This document shows, piece by piece, positions 9,696 to 22,372 of a DNA stretch of 64,000 nt (position 1 is its first letter; each line of letters starts with the position of its first letter). The DNA lies in assembly GCA_902651635.1 (NCBI GenBank), contig CACRSC010000013.1, forward strand, positions 247,021 to 311,020, in the 5' to 3' direction. The DNA is from Mastigamoeba balamuthi (lineage: Eukaryota; Evosea; Mastigamoebida; Mastigamoebidae). The position numbers were made by a program, and so were the translations under genes. The notes under the pieces were generated by a model that worked only from the letters and a program-made list of their open reading frames with translations, was not told the DNA's origin and ran no database searches.

Positions 9696-12600
9696 ATGTT
9701 CCAACAAGTGTGGGCTTCAATCGTCCTGTCCGCACTGCTCGCCTTCACCGCGCACGCCGCCGCCACGGGGTGCTCGTACACGGAGCCCCAGGCGACGCGC
9801 TCGCACCCCGTGGTCGTCGTGGGATTCACGTCGTCGTCGGCGAGCACGGCGGGCATCAGCAGCCGCGCGGGCCTCGAGGCGGCGCTGCGAGAAGCCTCGG
9901 ATGTGTCGCGCCTGCAGTTCGTCCCCGCGTGGCTCGACGACCACTTCAGCGACGTTGCCAGCGCCAACAACACCCACAGGCTGGTCTGTGAACTCGGCGC
10001 CTTTGTTGTTGCTGCCTCTGCGGGCTCGTCTGCCAGCGAACTCGCGCTCCAACAGCTCAGGCTGCTCGCGGGACCCACAGGGACCCCAGTGCCCTTCTTC
10101 GGCCCCCTCTCGAGCTCGCCTGCACTGCGAGACGCGCAGGGCATCACAGGAGCCGACGGGCGTGTGGGGGTCATCAACGTGCGGGCGGGCGGGGGCGACG
10201 AGATGGCATCGATTGTGTCGTTCCTGTCGCGCGACTACGAGCAGCTGCGACGCACAGCAGTCGTGACTGGCAGCAGCTCCTACAGCGCCTACACGAGCAC
10301 CTTCCTCAACGGGACCCTCGCTGTGGTGGGCGTGCAGCCCTGGGCCATCGTCGGCGACGTCCCGATATCAGTGGCCGAGGGCGACAGGGCGGAGTTGGCC
10401 AAGTCGATTGTCAACCGGCTGCTCCACGTGCCGCGACACATGACCGGCGACGCCGTCGGGAGACCACTCGCGGTCGTGATGACGACGACAGGGGGGATGA
10501 CGGGGCCGATCATCGAGGAGATGGCGGCGCGGGACGTCGCCAACATGACCTTCGTGTGCGCGTCCAACGTCGTGCCGAGAGACGTCTTCGACCAGCTCTC
10601 CAGCACCACCCGCTCGCGTCTCAGACAGCTCGGCTTCGAGATCTACTTTGAGCAGCTCGTCCCGCCGGCCACTGCAGACAGCGAGCTCGCCCGGTACGGA
10701 CTGCGCTGTTTCATTGTTGGATCACCTCCTCGGTTTGTCTAAAGCACTTGTTAACTGACCCAGGGACTTCATCGATGCAATGTACGAGTCGGGGCACGAC
10801 ACCCGCAACGCATACGCGTTCGAGGGGTACATCGTGGGCCGCCTCCTCTCCGTGGTAGCCGAACGGGCTCTGGAGATCTACGGGTGGCCGCTGACGCGCC
10901 AGACGTTCCTCGACACTGTGTTCCGCTCGTACCGCACGTTCGACCTCCGCGGCGTGACGTTCGGGCCCTACGGCGACGCACAGGCCCCTCAGACCTCCGA
11001 GGACTGGTGCAACCAGGGCGCGCACGAGCTGTTCACGAGCCAGCTCAGCCTCGACACCGGCAGTCTCATGGCCCAGTCCCCAACGTTTAAGTTCGCTGGA
11101 TGCCAAGTGCCGCGGTGGTCCGCCTCCAAGAGGGCCCTTGTGGGCCTCGCCCTCGCGCACAGGGGTCACACGGGCGAGTTGGCGGACTACAGCCTCGAGG
11201 GGACGCGACTGGGGCTGTCATCGGCCCTCTTGGCGGCCAACAGCGGTCGCACCGCCAACCACCATCTCATGTTCGCAGCCGCCATCGGTGGAACAAGCAC
11301 AGCGGACAACGTGAAACGCCTGCTCGCTTCCAACGTGATTGCCATCGCTGGGGTCCTCAGGGAGGCAGTTCCAGAGGCCCTTCAAGTGCTCAGGTCAGAT
11401 GACTCAGACGTTCCGCTGATCGCGCCGCTGTCGGGGTCGTCGCAGCTGCGGTTTCCGTTCCGGAGCAACAGAAACGTGATCAACCTCGTGCCTCTCACGC
11501 AGCAGGAGCTGCTCGTGGCCGTGCAGTACATCCTCGCGACAACCGGTTCCCGCTCCACCATCGGCTTCGTGTACGGCAACGACGACCTGGGCAGCGAGTA
11601 CCACCTCGCCCTCGACGACGTCGACGCTCTGCTTCACTCCAAGGGAACTGACGTCGTCTTCGAGACGTCCCTGTACGATACACGCTACGAGATGGACAAC
11701 GCGACAGTGGAGCTCGTCGAAGATGTGGACGCCTTCGTGTTTGTTGGCGGGACTTCAGCGGCCGCGGAGTTCCTGGAGTTGCTCTATACCGACGCCAGAC
11801 AGCTGAACAAGACGAAGGTGATATGCTCCGAGGTGCCCGAAGACCACCTGCACGACGAGCTCGGGTACTTCGCGCCCTCGGAGGTGCTGACGGGCGTGCA
11901 CCTTCTAAGCAAGACGCCGCCGCTGTCGACGCTGCGCAAGACAAACGAGGTGCGTCAGATGTACGAGGAATGGGTCTCTGATATAGATCGGGGCGAGTCC
12001 TCGTTCCGCGGCTTCTTCGTCGGCATGTTCCTCGCTGCTGTCATCGACGCCATCGACGACGAGGCCCTCGCCACCGGCGAGGAGAGACCTGTGACCCCGG
12101 AGCTCATCGTGAGGACCATCTACCATGTCGGGATCTTCGACATCGGGTACATCTCTGTGGGGCCCTTCGTGGACAAGTGCGAGGGCAGCGTGCGCTGCTG
12201 CAACCAGGGCCTTGACAAGGTCTACATCAGTCGGTGGCATGCAGGCGCCTTCCATGTCGTGCCCTTCGACACGCCTCTCGAGCGTTGTGGAGCCGAGTTC
12301 GACCGAAAAACCACTGAAACAACTTCTCACAAACTTGAACTCATTCTGGCACTTGCGCTGAGCCTGGGATTCGTGGGTATGCTATTGACCGTGATGTCGT
12401 TCTTCTTCTTCGCGTACTCTAGGCGGACGCTGTCGTTCCTGAACATCAAGCGCCCTGACCTCGAGATCAACGAGTGCATCGCCAAGGGCAGATGCGGACC
12501 CCTGCACGTGGGCGACTGGCACGGGACAACAGTGGCCATCAAAGTGATCGACAAGAAGGCCATCACCAATGCCGAGCTGATAGCGATCAAGGAGGAGATC

Positions 12601-13449
12601 GGGCTGCTGCACAAGCTGCACCACCCCAACCTCCTCATGCTCATGGGCTACTGCGAGACCCGCAACGAGCTTTACGTGGTGAGCGAGTACATGTCCGGAG
12701 GGTCGCTGAAGGAGTACCTGGCGCGGAACAGAGGGCAGCTGGGGGTGTTCAGCCTGATCGCCATTGCATTCGACGTGATCAAGGGCATCGCGTACCTGCA
12801 CGCGTCCAAGCCCCCCATCGTGCACGGCAGCATCTCCACTCGCAGCCTCCTCATCGACGACAAGCTCACCACCAAGGTCTCCGACTTCTGGCTCTCCCAC
12901 AGTGACAGGAAGCGCTCTCGTTTGTCTCTGTCCACCTCGATTCGTCTCCAAGAGCACGAGTGGCTGTCGCCAGAGGTCGCCAGCGGATTGCTCACGCCTG
13001 CGTCGGACGTGTGGGCATTCGGAGTTGTGCTGTGCGAACTGTTCCAGGACAGAACTCCGCAGAGAGAATCCTCGCAGGACATCAAATGCTCATTGGGTTC
13101 CGTTTCAGTTTCGATGACCCGCGGGACGCAGCACCCCGAGCCCGACGCAAGCACGCCCAAGGAGGTGGTGGAGCTGCTGAATCAGTGCTGGGAGCCGCAG
13201 CCCGACCAGAGGCCCACCATCTTCACTGTCCTGCGCTCCTGGCCCTCCACCTTCGCCACTGTCGGCCGCTTCGAGCTGCCCTCGGACCTCAGCCCTGCGC
13301 ATACCGCCTCGGAAGACAGCGGGGCATCTGTTGCGGGTCCGGGCGCTGTGGTTCCCTTGGCCGTGATGTCGCACAGCGAGCGCGAGGCCGCGCAGTCGCT
13401 ACACTTCGAGTTTGGCGCTCCACCAGCCGATGGAGAGGCGAAGCAGTGA
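9696..13449 (+). CDS. Receptor pseudokinase 3, dual PBP-like ectodomain
   Basis: Exons 9696-10693 and 10764-13449, intron 70 nt, phase 2, ending CTGACCCAG. Product 1227 residues. Start at the ATG opening MFQQVWASIVLSALLAF, a clear signal peptide; the upstream GTG at 9684 is ignored. Modules A and B are followed by a membrane helix at about 858-884, the kinase domain at about 892-1165, and a short tail. The ATP-site Lys is kept here (VAIKVI) but the catalytic loop is HGS and the metal loop DFW, so nucleotide binding is possible while phosphotransfer is unlikely. This is the closest relative of receptor 2; exon 1 and its 5' flank are nearly the same in both, which indicates a recent tandem duplication. 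Confidence 0.85.
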
Positions 13450-13486
13450 GTTATCAAGCGATGAAAAGGCTATCTGTGTTGGTGTT

Positions 13487-13492
13487 AATAAA
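13487..13492 (+). promoter_or_regulatory. Poly(A) signal AATAAA of receptor 3
   Basis: Canonical hexamer 38 nt after the TGA at 13447-13449. Confidence 0.5.
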
Positions 13493-13689
13493 GGGTCGTT
13501 GCCCTGTACTTCAGTACCCGCCTATGATCCTTGACGCTTTCAGATAGGGTTGTGCAGGCGAACGTTGTGCTCCCCAGAGAACTATCCAAGCGCGAATAGA
13601 AAAGCTGCCTTCTTAGTCCAACGAGCTGGGAGCCCGGAGAGTTGCAGCCGAGTCTGCCAGGCTGCGTGATGGGCCAGGTTCGTGGAGAG

Positions 13690-13795
13690 ATACTGCGGGC
13701 TCCACGAATCAGTGCCGCATCATCCCCCACTTGGCCACTCCCCTCACAATGTCGTCTGGAAGCAACCCCACAGCAGCTGCAGCCATCCCGCCCTG
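13690..13795. repeat. Dispersed repeat copy b
   Basis: Second copy of the block at 8925-9030, with shared stretches such as GTCTGGAAGCAACC and GCAGCCATCCC. See that entry. Confidence 0.6.
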
Positions 13796-14260
13796 GGCCC
13801 CGCAGTGCAGTTCCACGGGCCTCTCCCCGGCCCACTCGGCCACCCCCAGGTGCCACAGGGGCCTGCCAGCCGCTGGGAGGGCGCTGGTGAGCTCGCCAGC
13901 CAGCAGGACGCCCCACACGCTGCCCTGGGGCCCCAAGCTCGAGGGCGGCTGCCTGGGCCCTGGTACATGCAGCACGGGAGCGCCCCAGACGGTGGGCATG
14001 TCGACGCAGACGGACGCTGGGACGCTGGTGTCGAGGGCGTCGCAGACAGGGGCGCAGGAGACGCCCTGCGGTGCTCTGCTGTGGGTTCTCTGCCACCCGG
14101 CACAGGCCCTCTGGCTGGCCCTGCCCGACCTCTCCTGACTCCCCTCTGCCCCTCCGAGATCGACTGTCCTCGCTCAATCAGTCCTGGGGTGCTGCTGCCC
14201 TAGGGGCGCCCTGTCCGTGCCTCAGTGTACTGCATGGGGGGTGGAGTTGTGATGCGACGT

Positions 14261-17200
14261 GTAGAGAGTTGGTCTGAATCGTTGCGTGCGTGGCTCGGTC
14301 CAGTCAGAGGGCTGGGAAAACAGCATTTGAAAAGCACTTTCGTCTGCTGATTCCGAGTCCAGGAGTCACCCTGGGGAGGATGAGCGAGTGATCACTCTCC
14401 TAAGGGTGATGGTGATATGTTCTACAGTGCGGGAGTGCAGTTCCGTTGAATAGCAGTTCACTTCGAGAAGGTCGAGAGTTTACGGGAGACTATAGCAGTG
14501 GTATGACATCATTGTACGCACATCTGGAGAATTAAACTGAGACCTCACATACATCTTCCAGAGATCCGAAAATCTCCTTACATAATTAAAATCTCGCGCT
14601 CCAGAGGCCAAGACCTCAACAGAACAGCGATAGCAGTCTTCAGCAAGCCAACCGTGGTGTGGTCAGCCTACTGCCCCTTGTCACTCACCTGAGGTACTGG
14701 GAGTGCGCGCAGAGGTGTGTGAAGAGCACATCCAACCGCCAATGTCCTGGGACAAAAATAGATCTCCTTCCACAGAGCGAACTCGGGCTATTTTTACCAT
14801 AATTGCTGTACATATAGGAATTCAGAACACTTTGGATCTGATGAAATTCATAAAAGCCAGATGCCTCCTCAGGCCAAAGGAAAGAGGGCACAAGCCCAGA
14901 ATGGCTGCAGGTCTGCTCACAGAAGGCACCACGGACCCTGGAAAAAGAAGGAAGAGAGAAAGACACTGAGGCCCAGGATGGACCAATGTGAAGGATTGAT
15001 ACAGGGTATAATCCCCTGCCTTTTCCATGGATCAATACTGCCCAAATGCCGGGAAAAGGCATAATTTAATCAGGGGTATCAATTCATGGTGTTGGTGGGT
15101 ACGTTAACTCAGATCCACCTATTGATAATCAATGGCTACAATCTACAAGAAATAGCTGGAATAGGTACTAGACTGCCAGCCACCAAAACAGAATCGGAAC
15201 CAATTGGCTGTCCTCCCACCTACACTGTTCCACCACATAAATAGAATCAATACTGGTCCGTAACATTTTTGTTCACAAGTCCTCTCTGCAGCTGCACAGT
15301 TGTAGTGATGCAGGCACAGGTACAGGTTGTCTTTCTCACTGGCTTGCTCACCCGTCATCATGCTGGGTTTTGCACCAACAGCCCTGTTCTCAGGCTCAGC
15401 GATGAGTTGTGCACAATGAACCTTATGCATCTCAGTTGCCATCCTCTGGCATGCAGGGTCTGTAACCCACTGCATGCAGTGCTGTAGAGAGTGTGGCTGG
15501 TGAGATAAGCATCAGTGGCTATGTGAAACCAGAAGCCGGCTGAAGAACATCAAGACAATCAGCATATCAGTTCCAAATGATGGTACAGCCATGGATCGCT
15601 AGCTTGCCAGGGGTATGAGGAGGAGCAGCATGAAGAAGGCCGAGCTCGTTCATTAATGCAATGGTAAGAACCTTGTTCTCTGGTGGCTTCTACCAGTTCG
15701 CTTCTGCACCACCTTCTGTTAATTTCCACATGTTACGGGTTACAAAAAAAAGAGAGTATGAGGAGTTAACTTCAATTGTCACCTGGTAGCTCCTTTTCTC
15801 TGCAAAGAGAGCTTTGCTGCCTTGTGCCATGCATTCTGTGAGCAGTGTTGGCTTTGATTTTTGTGAACCACATTTTAAGATTGCATATCAAGTATTCTGA
15901 CTGTTTGGACTGTGCAATAACTCGAACTGAAGCTTCTCAGATGCACATTGCTTTCACAGCAAAGTCATGCGTGTGGAGTCCAGACATGGCCAAGTAGCAG
16001 TGTTGCCTCTGAGTTGTTGATTTCCTGCTTCAAGCATTGCTTGAGCATGTGCATGAATTTGATGTAGTTTCTGACATGTTGAACTCATTATCACGAAGCC
16101 TGTGCATAGAAGAAGAGATATTAAAAGAAAGTATGAAACTCCGAGGCACTGTCACCAGGTGTGCTGAAGCAGCAGGTCTTTGGCACAGGACTTCCTTCCT
16201 GTTCCTGTTTATTGTCCATAGTGGCAGAGCTCCAGTGCAGTTCATGGTAGAGCCAGTTGCGAAGACAGTGGATTATCACTTTGTCTCTATCCATGGCAGT
16301 CCTGATGTTTAGAAATAACCTTTTTCTTTGAATGCACTTCTCCATGTCAGATTCACAGAGTGTGATGCAATGTCTCGTAATATTTTCATCAACCAATCAG
16401 TTAATAGCATGATTCTCTTTTTATGTGACACTGCTCATGCCACTATGCACTGAAGGACAGGAGTTTCTGCAGATTTTTAAAGACATGAAAATCTGACCAT
16501 ATTTTCTCATTAGATCTCCTGTGAGCTGTCTAGATCCTCTGTGTATGACTGAATAACTCAGAGAAAAATGCAGTAATTTTGAGTATCCCTTTGACAACTC
16601 GAGTTCATGTGTTCACAATCTTCTCCGGATGACTTCACCCTGTGTTCAAGACGGAATTGTGCTCTGACCACCTGAGACAAAAAGTATGTGTTAGAGGTCC
16701 TATTTCACATTTTCCACTCTGTGCTCAAAAAGGGTACATACCTGACAGAATATATTGTGAAGTCCTACTCAGCCTTTCGTAGATGAATTTCTCTATCTTT
16801 TCTGAATTTCACTGTCTGACATTGCATCATTTGCATCGGTCCATCTCGAGCCTAACGAGAGGGCTCGTTTGCCACGATTTGCAAGCCCACCTGATCCTTC
16901 TCGTCTAAGAGAACGGCAGAAGCCCAAGTCACTCACTCCAAAGCCCACCCACAAGCCTCCTGCAGTCCAGGTATCTATCTTACTTTGCTGTTTTCATGCT
17001 GACCTGAAGGCACACAGGGGACTTACCTGCAAAAAATCTCAGAACTGTGCTCCCCAGCTCTAAATTAGAAGCCTTCTCTACAGCACTCCTCGCAATTGCC
17101 AGGGAATTCCATTCCCACAAGATCTGGCTTGCTCTGGTGGTTGCGACACCGCGAGGGGAGGGGACCAGTGTAGCTTGCTTGGCTGACAAAATGAGCCGCT

Positions 17201-17441
17201 GCTGTCGGCCTGGCCTTGTGCATTACGCTCGGATTGCTTGACCACAGCGTGATAGACACGTTCCCGTGTGCAAGCAGAGAACAAGTACGAGGTCACCTTG
17301 TGCAGCTGTATCGACTGATACAGGGTTCGTGGGCAACGAAGAATGCCACTGACAGCAATACGAAGATAAAGGGTATCCGATTGCTTTATAATCCGGGTCG
17401 GGTGCGCGTGTCGTGCGTTGTGGTTGCGTTAAACAGAACAT
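14261..17441. other. AT-rich island between convergent receptor blocks
   Basis: About 3.2 kb of much lower GC than its flanks, with only short open frames and no family I can recognise (longest about 110 codons on the minus strand near 15143-15475). It resembles the AT-rich islands at 40.2-41.5 and 49.3-52.2 kb, which suggests accumulated decayed mobile DNA. It separates the + receptor block from the - block and holds the 3' ends of both. Confidence 0.5.
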
Positions 17442-20400
17442 CTAGGCAGGGGGAGGGGTGGTCGCGGGCGCTGGCGACACCTGCGACGCCGAATCCAGGT
17501 TACTAAACGGCATGACCGCCGCAGGGATCGTGGGAGGCTGCTCGAGCGGGAAGAGCCCCAGGGACTGCATCTGCGCGTCGGGCGCCAGGTTGGACGACCC
17601 AGGCGACGGCAGGACGCCCACGAGGCCCGAGGGCGTCGACAAAACCGAAGTGCCGCCGATCTCGGGCGACTGGAACTCAAAGTGCCCAGCCCCGGGCTCG
17701 CTGTGCGACATCATCAGCACGGGCACCACGGCCTCGGGGCCCGGGCCCGACGTCCTGCTGTCGTCGGTGATGTGCAGCTGGCTGAAGTCCGACGGCAGCT
17801 CGAACTGCCCGATCGACGCGAACGTCGCGGGCCAGGAGCGCAGGACGGTGAAGATGGTGGGCCTGCGGTCGGGCTGCGGCTCCCAGCACTGGTACAGCAG
17901 CTCCACGACCTCCTTGGGTGTGGTCGCGTCGGGCTCGGGGTGCTGGGCGATCGGGCCCAGCGGGACGGAGCTCGACGACGAGGAGCTCTTGCTCGCTGTC
18001 ACGGGCCCCGAGGTCGCGGCCTTTGCGGGGGCAGCAGGCGCGCCCTGCTTCGACTGGAAGAGCTCCCAGAGGACCACGCCGAAGGCCCACACGTCCGTCG
18101 CCTGTGTCAGTATGCCGGTGGCGACCTCTGGCGCCAGCCACTCCTGGCTCTTGAGCTCCTTCGAGTGCGACCCCGAGGACGACTTGCGCGCGCCCGCGGT
18201 TCGGGAGAACCAGAAGTCGGAGACCTTGGTGGTGAGCTTGTCGTCTATCATCAGGCTCCTCGTGGAGATGCTGCCGTGGACGATGGGGGGCTTGGACGCG
18301 TGCAGGTACGCGATGCCCTTGACCACGTCAAACGCCATCGCGATCAGAGTGAACACCGCCAGCTGCCCCCTGTTCCGCGCCAGGTACTCCTTCAGCGACC
18401 CTCCAGACATGTACTCGCTGACAACATAAAGCTCGTTGCGGGTCTCGCAGTAGCCCATGAGCATGAGGAGGTTGGGGTGGTGCAGCTTGTGCAGCAGCCC
18501 GATCTCCTCCTTGATGGTCGCCAGGTCTCCCTTGTTCACCTTCTTCTTGTCGATCACCTTGATGGCCACAGTCGTCCCGTGCCAGTCGCCCACGTGCACA
18601 GCGCCAAGGCGGCCCTTTCCAATGCACTCGTTGATCTCGAGGTCGGGGCGCTTGATGTTCAGGAACGACAGGGTACGCCGCGAGTGCGCATAGAAGACCG
18701 TCGAGAGCAGGACGATGAAGAGCACCGCGACGCCGAGGCCCAGGGCGAGCCCCAGCGTGAGCCCGAGGTTGTCCTCCTTCTTGGGCACGAGTCTGTAGTC
18801 GGTCGGGTCGAAGCCCGAGAGCGGGAAGACCACGTCGTATGACACGTAGCCGAAGACCTCGCCCGACTGCCACTGCGTGATGTAGACCCTGTCGAGGCCC
18901 TGGTTGCTGCAGCGCACGCCCGTGCCCTTCTCGCACACGTTGGTGAAGGACCCGACGCTGAAGCCGCCGACGTCGAAGACCTTCTTCGTGTAGACCGTCT
19001 CGACGAGCAGCTTGGACGTTAGGTGCGGCGGCGAGCCCGTCTCGGTGACGGTGTTGTCGACGGCGTCGATGATGGCGTTGAAGAAGAGCCCGACGAAGAA
19101 GCCGCGGAACGAGGACTCGCCCCTGTCGATCTCCGAGACCCACTGCTCGTACTGCTGCCGCGCCTCGTGCGACTTGGACAGCATCGCCAGCGGCGGCGTG
19201 CTGCAGAGCAGGTGCGCGCCGACCATGACGTTGAGCAGCGTGCCCACTCGCCGCTTGACGGCCGCGACGAGCAGGTCCTGCAGGACGTCGGAGCAGAGCA
19301 TCTTGGTCTTGTTGCGCGTGTCGCTGTCCGCGTAGAGGTTCGCCAGGAACACCGCGGCGCCCTCGGACTGGCCCGCGAAGACGTACGCGTCGATGCCGGG
19401 CTGCGACCCGGTGGAGTCGGTGAACTGGACATCTGTGACGTGGAGCTCCGAGATGTTCTTGCCGACTTCGACCACCGCGTTCTTGTACTCGACGCTCGCG
19501 TCGCTGGGCTCGTAGACGACGGCGATGCGCGTGGCCCAGGGGCACGAGGCGCGCAGGTAGCTCAGGGCCACGCGCGCCTCCTGCTTCATGAGCGGGACGA
19601 GGTTGACGACGTCGCTGCTGTCGCTGAACGGGAACCGCAGCGCAAACGACCCCGAGAGCGGCGCCACGATGGGGAACTCCTTGACTTTCCTCGACGCCGC
19701 GGCCTCGGCGACGGCGTCGCTGACCGAGAGGCTGTCGAGGCCCACGACGGCCAGCGCGGAGGAGCCGATCATGCCCTTGACGTTGTCCGTGACGCTGTCG
19801 CCCCGGAAGTTGGCGACGAGCGCGATGTGGTTCTTGGTGGTGCGCACGCTGTTGGCGGCCGAGAGCGCGGCGCTGAGGCCCAGGCGGACGGCGCCGTCGA
19901 GGTCGCTCTGCCCGCCCGTCTCGGCGAGCGAGAAGCCGATGACGGCCCTGTGCGTGAGCGTCCAGTTGGGGACGTTGCAGCCCGCGAACTTGAACGACGT
20001 CGACGCCTCCTCGATGAGCGCCCCCGTGTCGAGGTCCATGCGGTCCATGAACAGCTCGTGCAGGCCGTGGTTGCAGAGGTCGTCGGCAGACTGCGGGGCC
20101 ACGCCGTCGCCGTAGGGCCCGTAGACGGTGCCGCGGAGGTCGAACGTGCGGTACGAGCGGTACACAGCGTCGAGGAACCTCGCGCGCGTCAGCGGCCACC
20201 CGTAGATCTCCAGCGCGCGCATGGCCGCCGTCGTGATCAGGCGGCCCACGATGTACCCCTCCAGCATGTCCGCGTCGGGCTTCTGCGCTGTCGTGGTCGC
20301 GTTGTACGACGCCCAGAACTCACTAGAGCGGGAAACAGAATTCGAATTCAATCATGAATTCGGGGGGCTGTCAGTTTGCTTTCCAGGAAAACTGAGCGCG

Positions 20401-21448
20401 GGGTGGCGGGTGCGGGCGAGCGGCCGCACGAGATCAGCGCGGAGCTGGAGGAGGGCTGCGGGACGTGCTGCTGGAAGTAGACCTGCGAGCCCTGGGCCTT
20501 GAGCGCGGCGCGCGTGGCCGCGCTGAGGGCTGCGAAGACGTCGGTGGGCCCCGGGTTGGCGCCGCAGACGAACGTCACGTTGGGCGCGCCGCGCGCGGAG
20601 ACGGCGGCGATGATGGGCGCGGTCAGCGTGCGCGTCGAGACGAGCACGACGTCGCGCGGGAAGCGCAGCCCGGTGCCCGCGAAGGCCGCGGGGACCGCGA
20701 GCAGCTCGTCGACGACGGCGGCGACGTCCGCGGGCCCCGCGCTGGTCGAGAGGTTGACGAAGGCCCAGGGGTCGACGCGGAGGTTGGCGAAGGCCACGCG
20801 CAGGTACGCCGTCGAGAGCTCCGCGTAGGGCGTCTGCAGCGCGACGACGGCCGTGCGGTTGAGCGCCCCGAAGTCGCGCGAGAGGAACGAGAGCACCGCG
20901 CTCATCTCGTCGACGGCCTCGGAGCGCACGTTGACGACGCCCAGCCGCCCGTCGGCCCCTGCGACCAGCGCCGGGTCGCGCAGGTCCGGCGAGCTCGAGA
21001 GCGCCCCGACGAGCGGCACGCGCGTGCCCGCGGGTCCCTCGAGCCCGCGCAGCTCCGCGAGGACCGCCTCGCTCGACGCGCTGCCCACCGTCGCCGCCAC
21101 GACCATCGCCGCGTCGGTCCCGTTGCACGCGAGCGCCCGCGCGTTGGCGGCGCTGCGCGAGGCGTCGCCGGCGTCGTCGAGCCAGCGCAGCTCGAAGCGC
21201 AGCCGCGAGATGGCGCTGGCGTCGCGCAGGGCGCAGGCGAGGCCCAGGCGGCTGTTGGCCCCCGACGTCGTCTGCGCCGGCGACGTCACGCCCACGACCA
21301 CCGCCGGCGCCCCGGTGGTCGCCGAGGGCTCTGCCCCGCAGGCCGTCCCCGCACGCGCGCAGGCCGCGCACAGCAGCAGCGGCAGCAGCAGAAGCGCAGG
21401 CAGCGGAGGCAGCGCTGCAGGGCGCCGTCGCAGTGCCCTGAGGGCCAT
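17442..21448 (-). CDS. Receptor pseudokinase 4, dual PBP-like ectodomain
   Basis: Exons 21448-20430 and 20322-17442 (minus strand); the 107-nt phase-2 intron has donor GTGCGG, an internal CTGAC and acceptor CTCTAG. Product 1299 residues. Start at 21448 because it opens a signal peptide rich in Ala and Leu (about residues 1-33). Module A ends near CNHGLHELF and module B near CSNQGLDRVYI. The membrane helix is about 862-887 and the kinase domain about 895-1180. The VAIK Lys is kept, but the loops read HGSISTRSLM and DFW. The tail is the longest of the family, with extra Pro/Ser-rich sequence after VVPVLMMSHSE. First member of the inverted block. Confidence 0.85.
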
Positions 21449-22372
21449 CCCGTGGAGGGGAGTGGGAGTGGGAGAGAGGAGAGGTGGTGGTGGTGGGACG
21501 GGGGACGGGGGTCGCGATGCAGGGGAGGCGGCGGCACTGATGGGGCCCCCACACAGGAAGTGCACCACGACGTGTGAGCGGACGCGCACCTGCCGCACGA
21601 AACACACAGAGGAATGAGGAAAAAATAAATCGTGTAAAACGGCTTTTTAAAAACGTTGACAGGGGGGCGGATCAACTCTGCCCTCGCGCGCTGCTGAGAA
21701 TCGCCGCGTGGCGTCCCGTGGCGACCCGGTGGACGCGTCTCGCTCGGTTTCGGCGGCCCTGGGCGTTGCTGTGGGTGGGGTCAGGGGGCTGAGATACGGT
21801 GGCGGTGTGGGCTCTCACGCCTGTGGGGTGGGTGGGGGGTGTCACAGGCACAGCGGCGGCGCGACGAAAAGGCCGCGAGTGTATTCGAGCGTTTTCTCCG
21901 CACCGTTTCGGGCATCAGGGGGAAATGGGTGGGAAAAGCGCCGGAGGACCCCTCCAGCAACGCTCCGGCGACCAGCGCGACGGGAGCCCCCGGCGAGCAG
22001 AGCAGAAGACCCGGCGGTGTCCTTCCAGAAAAACGGCAGAGGTGTTTCTTCCACGTGCGTTTGTTGTGATGTGTTGAGAGTATGCTGGGCTGAGCGGGTC
22101 TTTCTCGGTTTTTTCCGCATTTCCATCCCACAGCCCGCTTCTCCCGTGTACTTAGATGGTTGCGTCCTGCTGGCGTGTGTTCCTCTGGGTCCTCATACGG
22201 GTTTGTTTGTTTGGGGGAATCCTGCCTTGGGAGCGTTGCCCTGCATGCACTTAACTGAGTCGGGGCATTGGTCCATCGAATTCCCTGGACTGCTGCGGTG
22301 CCACTCACACCAGAGGGACCTGTGTTGTCCGCCTGTGTAAAGCCGTCTTGACCTGAATCCGGGATACTAGTT
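21449..22372. other. Flank between receptors 4 and 5
   Basis: Upstream region of receptor 4 and 3' end of receptor 5. A 210-codon frame on + (21708-22340) has no recognisable domain or splice context and is probably a GC-driven artefact. A short AT-rich patch at about 21617-21660 could hold the receptor 4 promoter. Confidence 0.4.

Larger units (their letters stand above)
13450..14260. other. GC-rich 3' flank of receptor 3
   Basis: Contains AATAAA at 13487-13492, then the repeat copy at 13690-13795, then GC-rich sequence open in several frames on both strands. None of these frames has recognisable domains or convincing splice context. I do not call a gene. Confidence 0.45.

Noticed and set aside
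18328-20199. 623-codon minus frame over receptor 4, and a similar one at 27980-31063 over receptor 6
   Set aside because: Alternate-frame shadows of receptors 4 and 6 made open by third-position GC.
21708-22340. 210-codon + frame between receptors 4 and 5
   Set aside because: No domain, Cys/Arg/Gly composition typical of chance frames in GC-rich DNA, no supporting splice or promoter signals.
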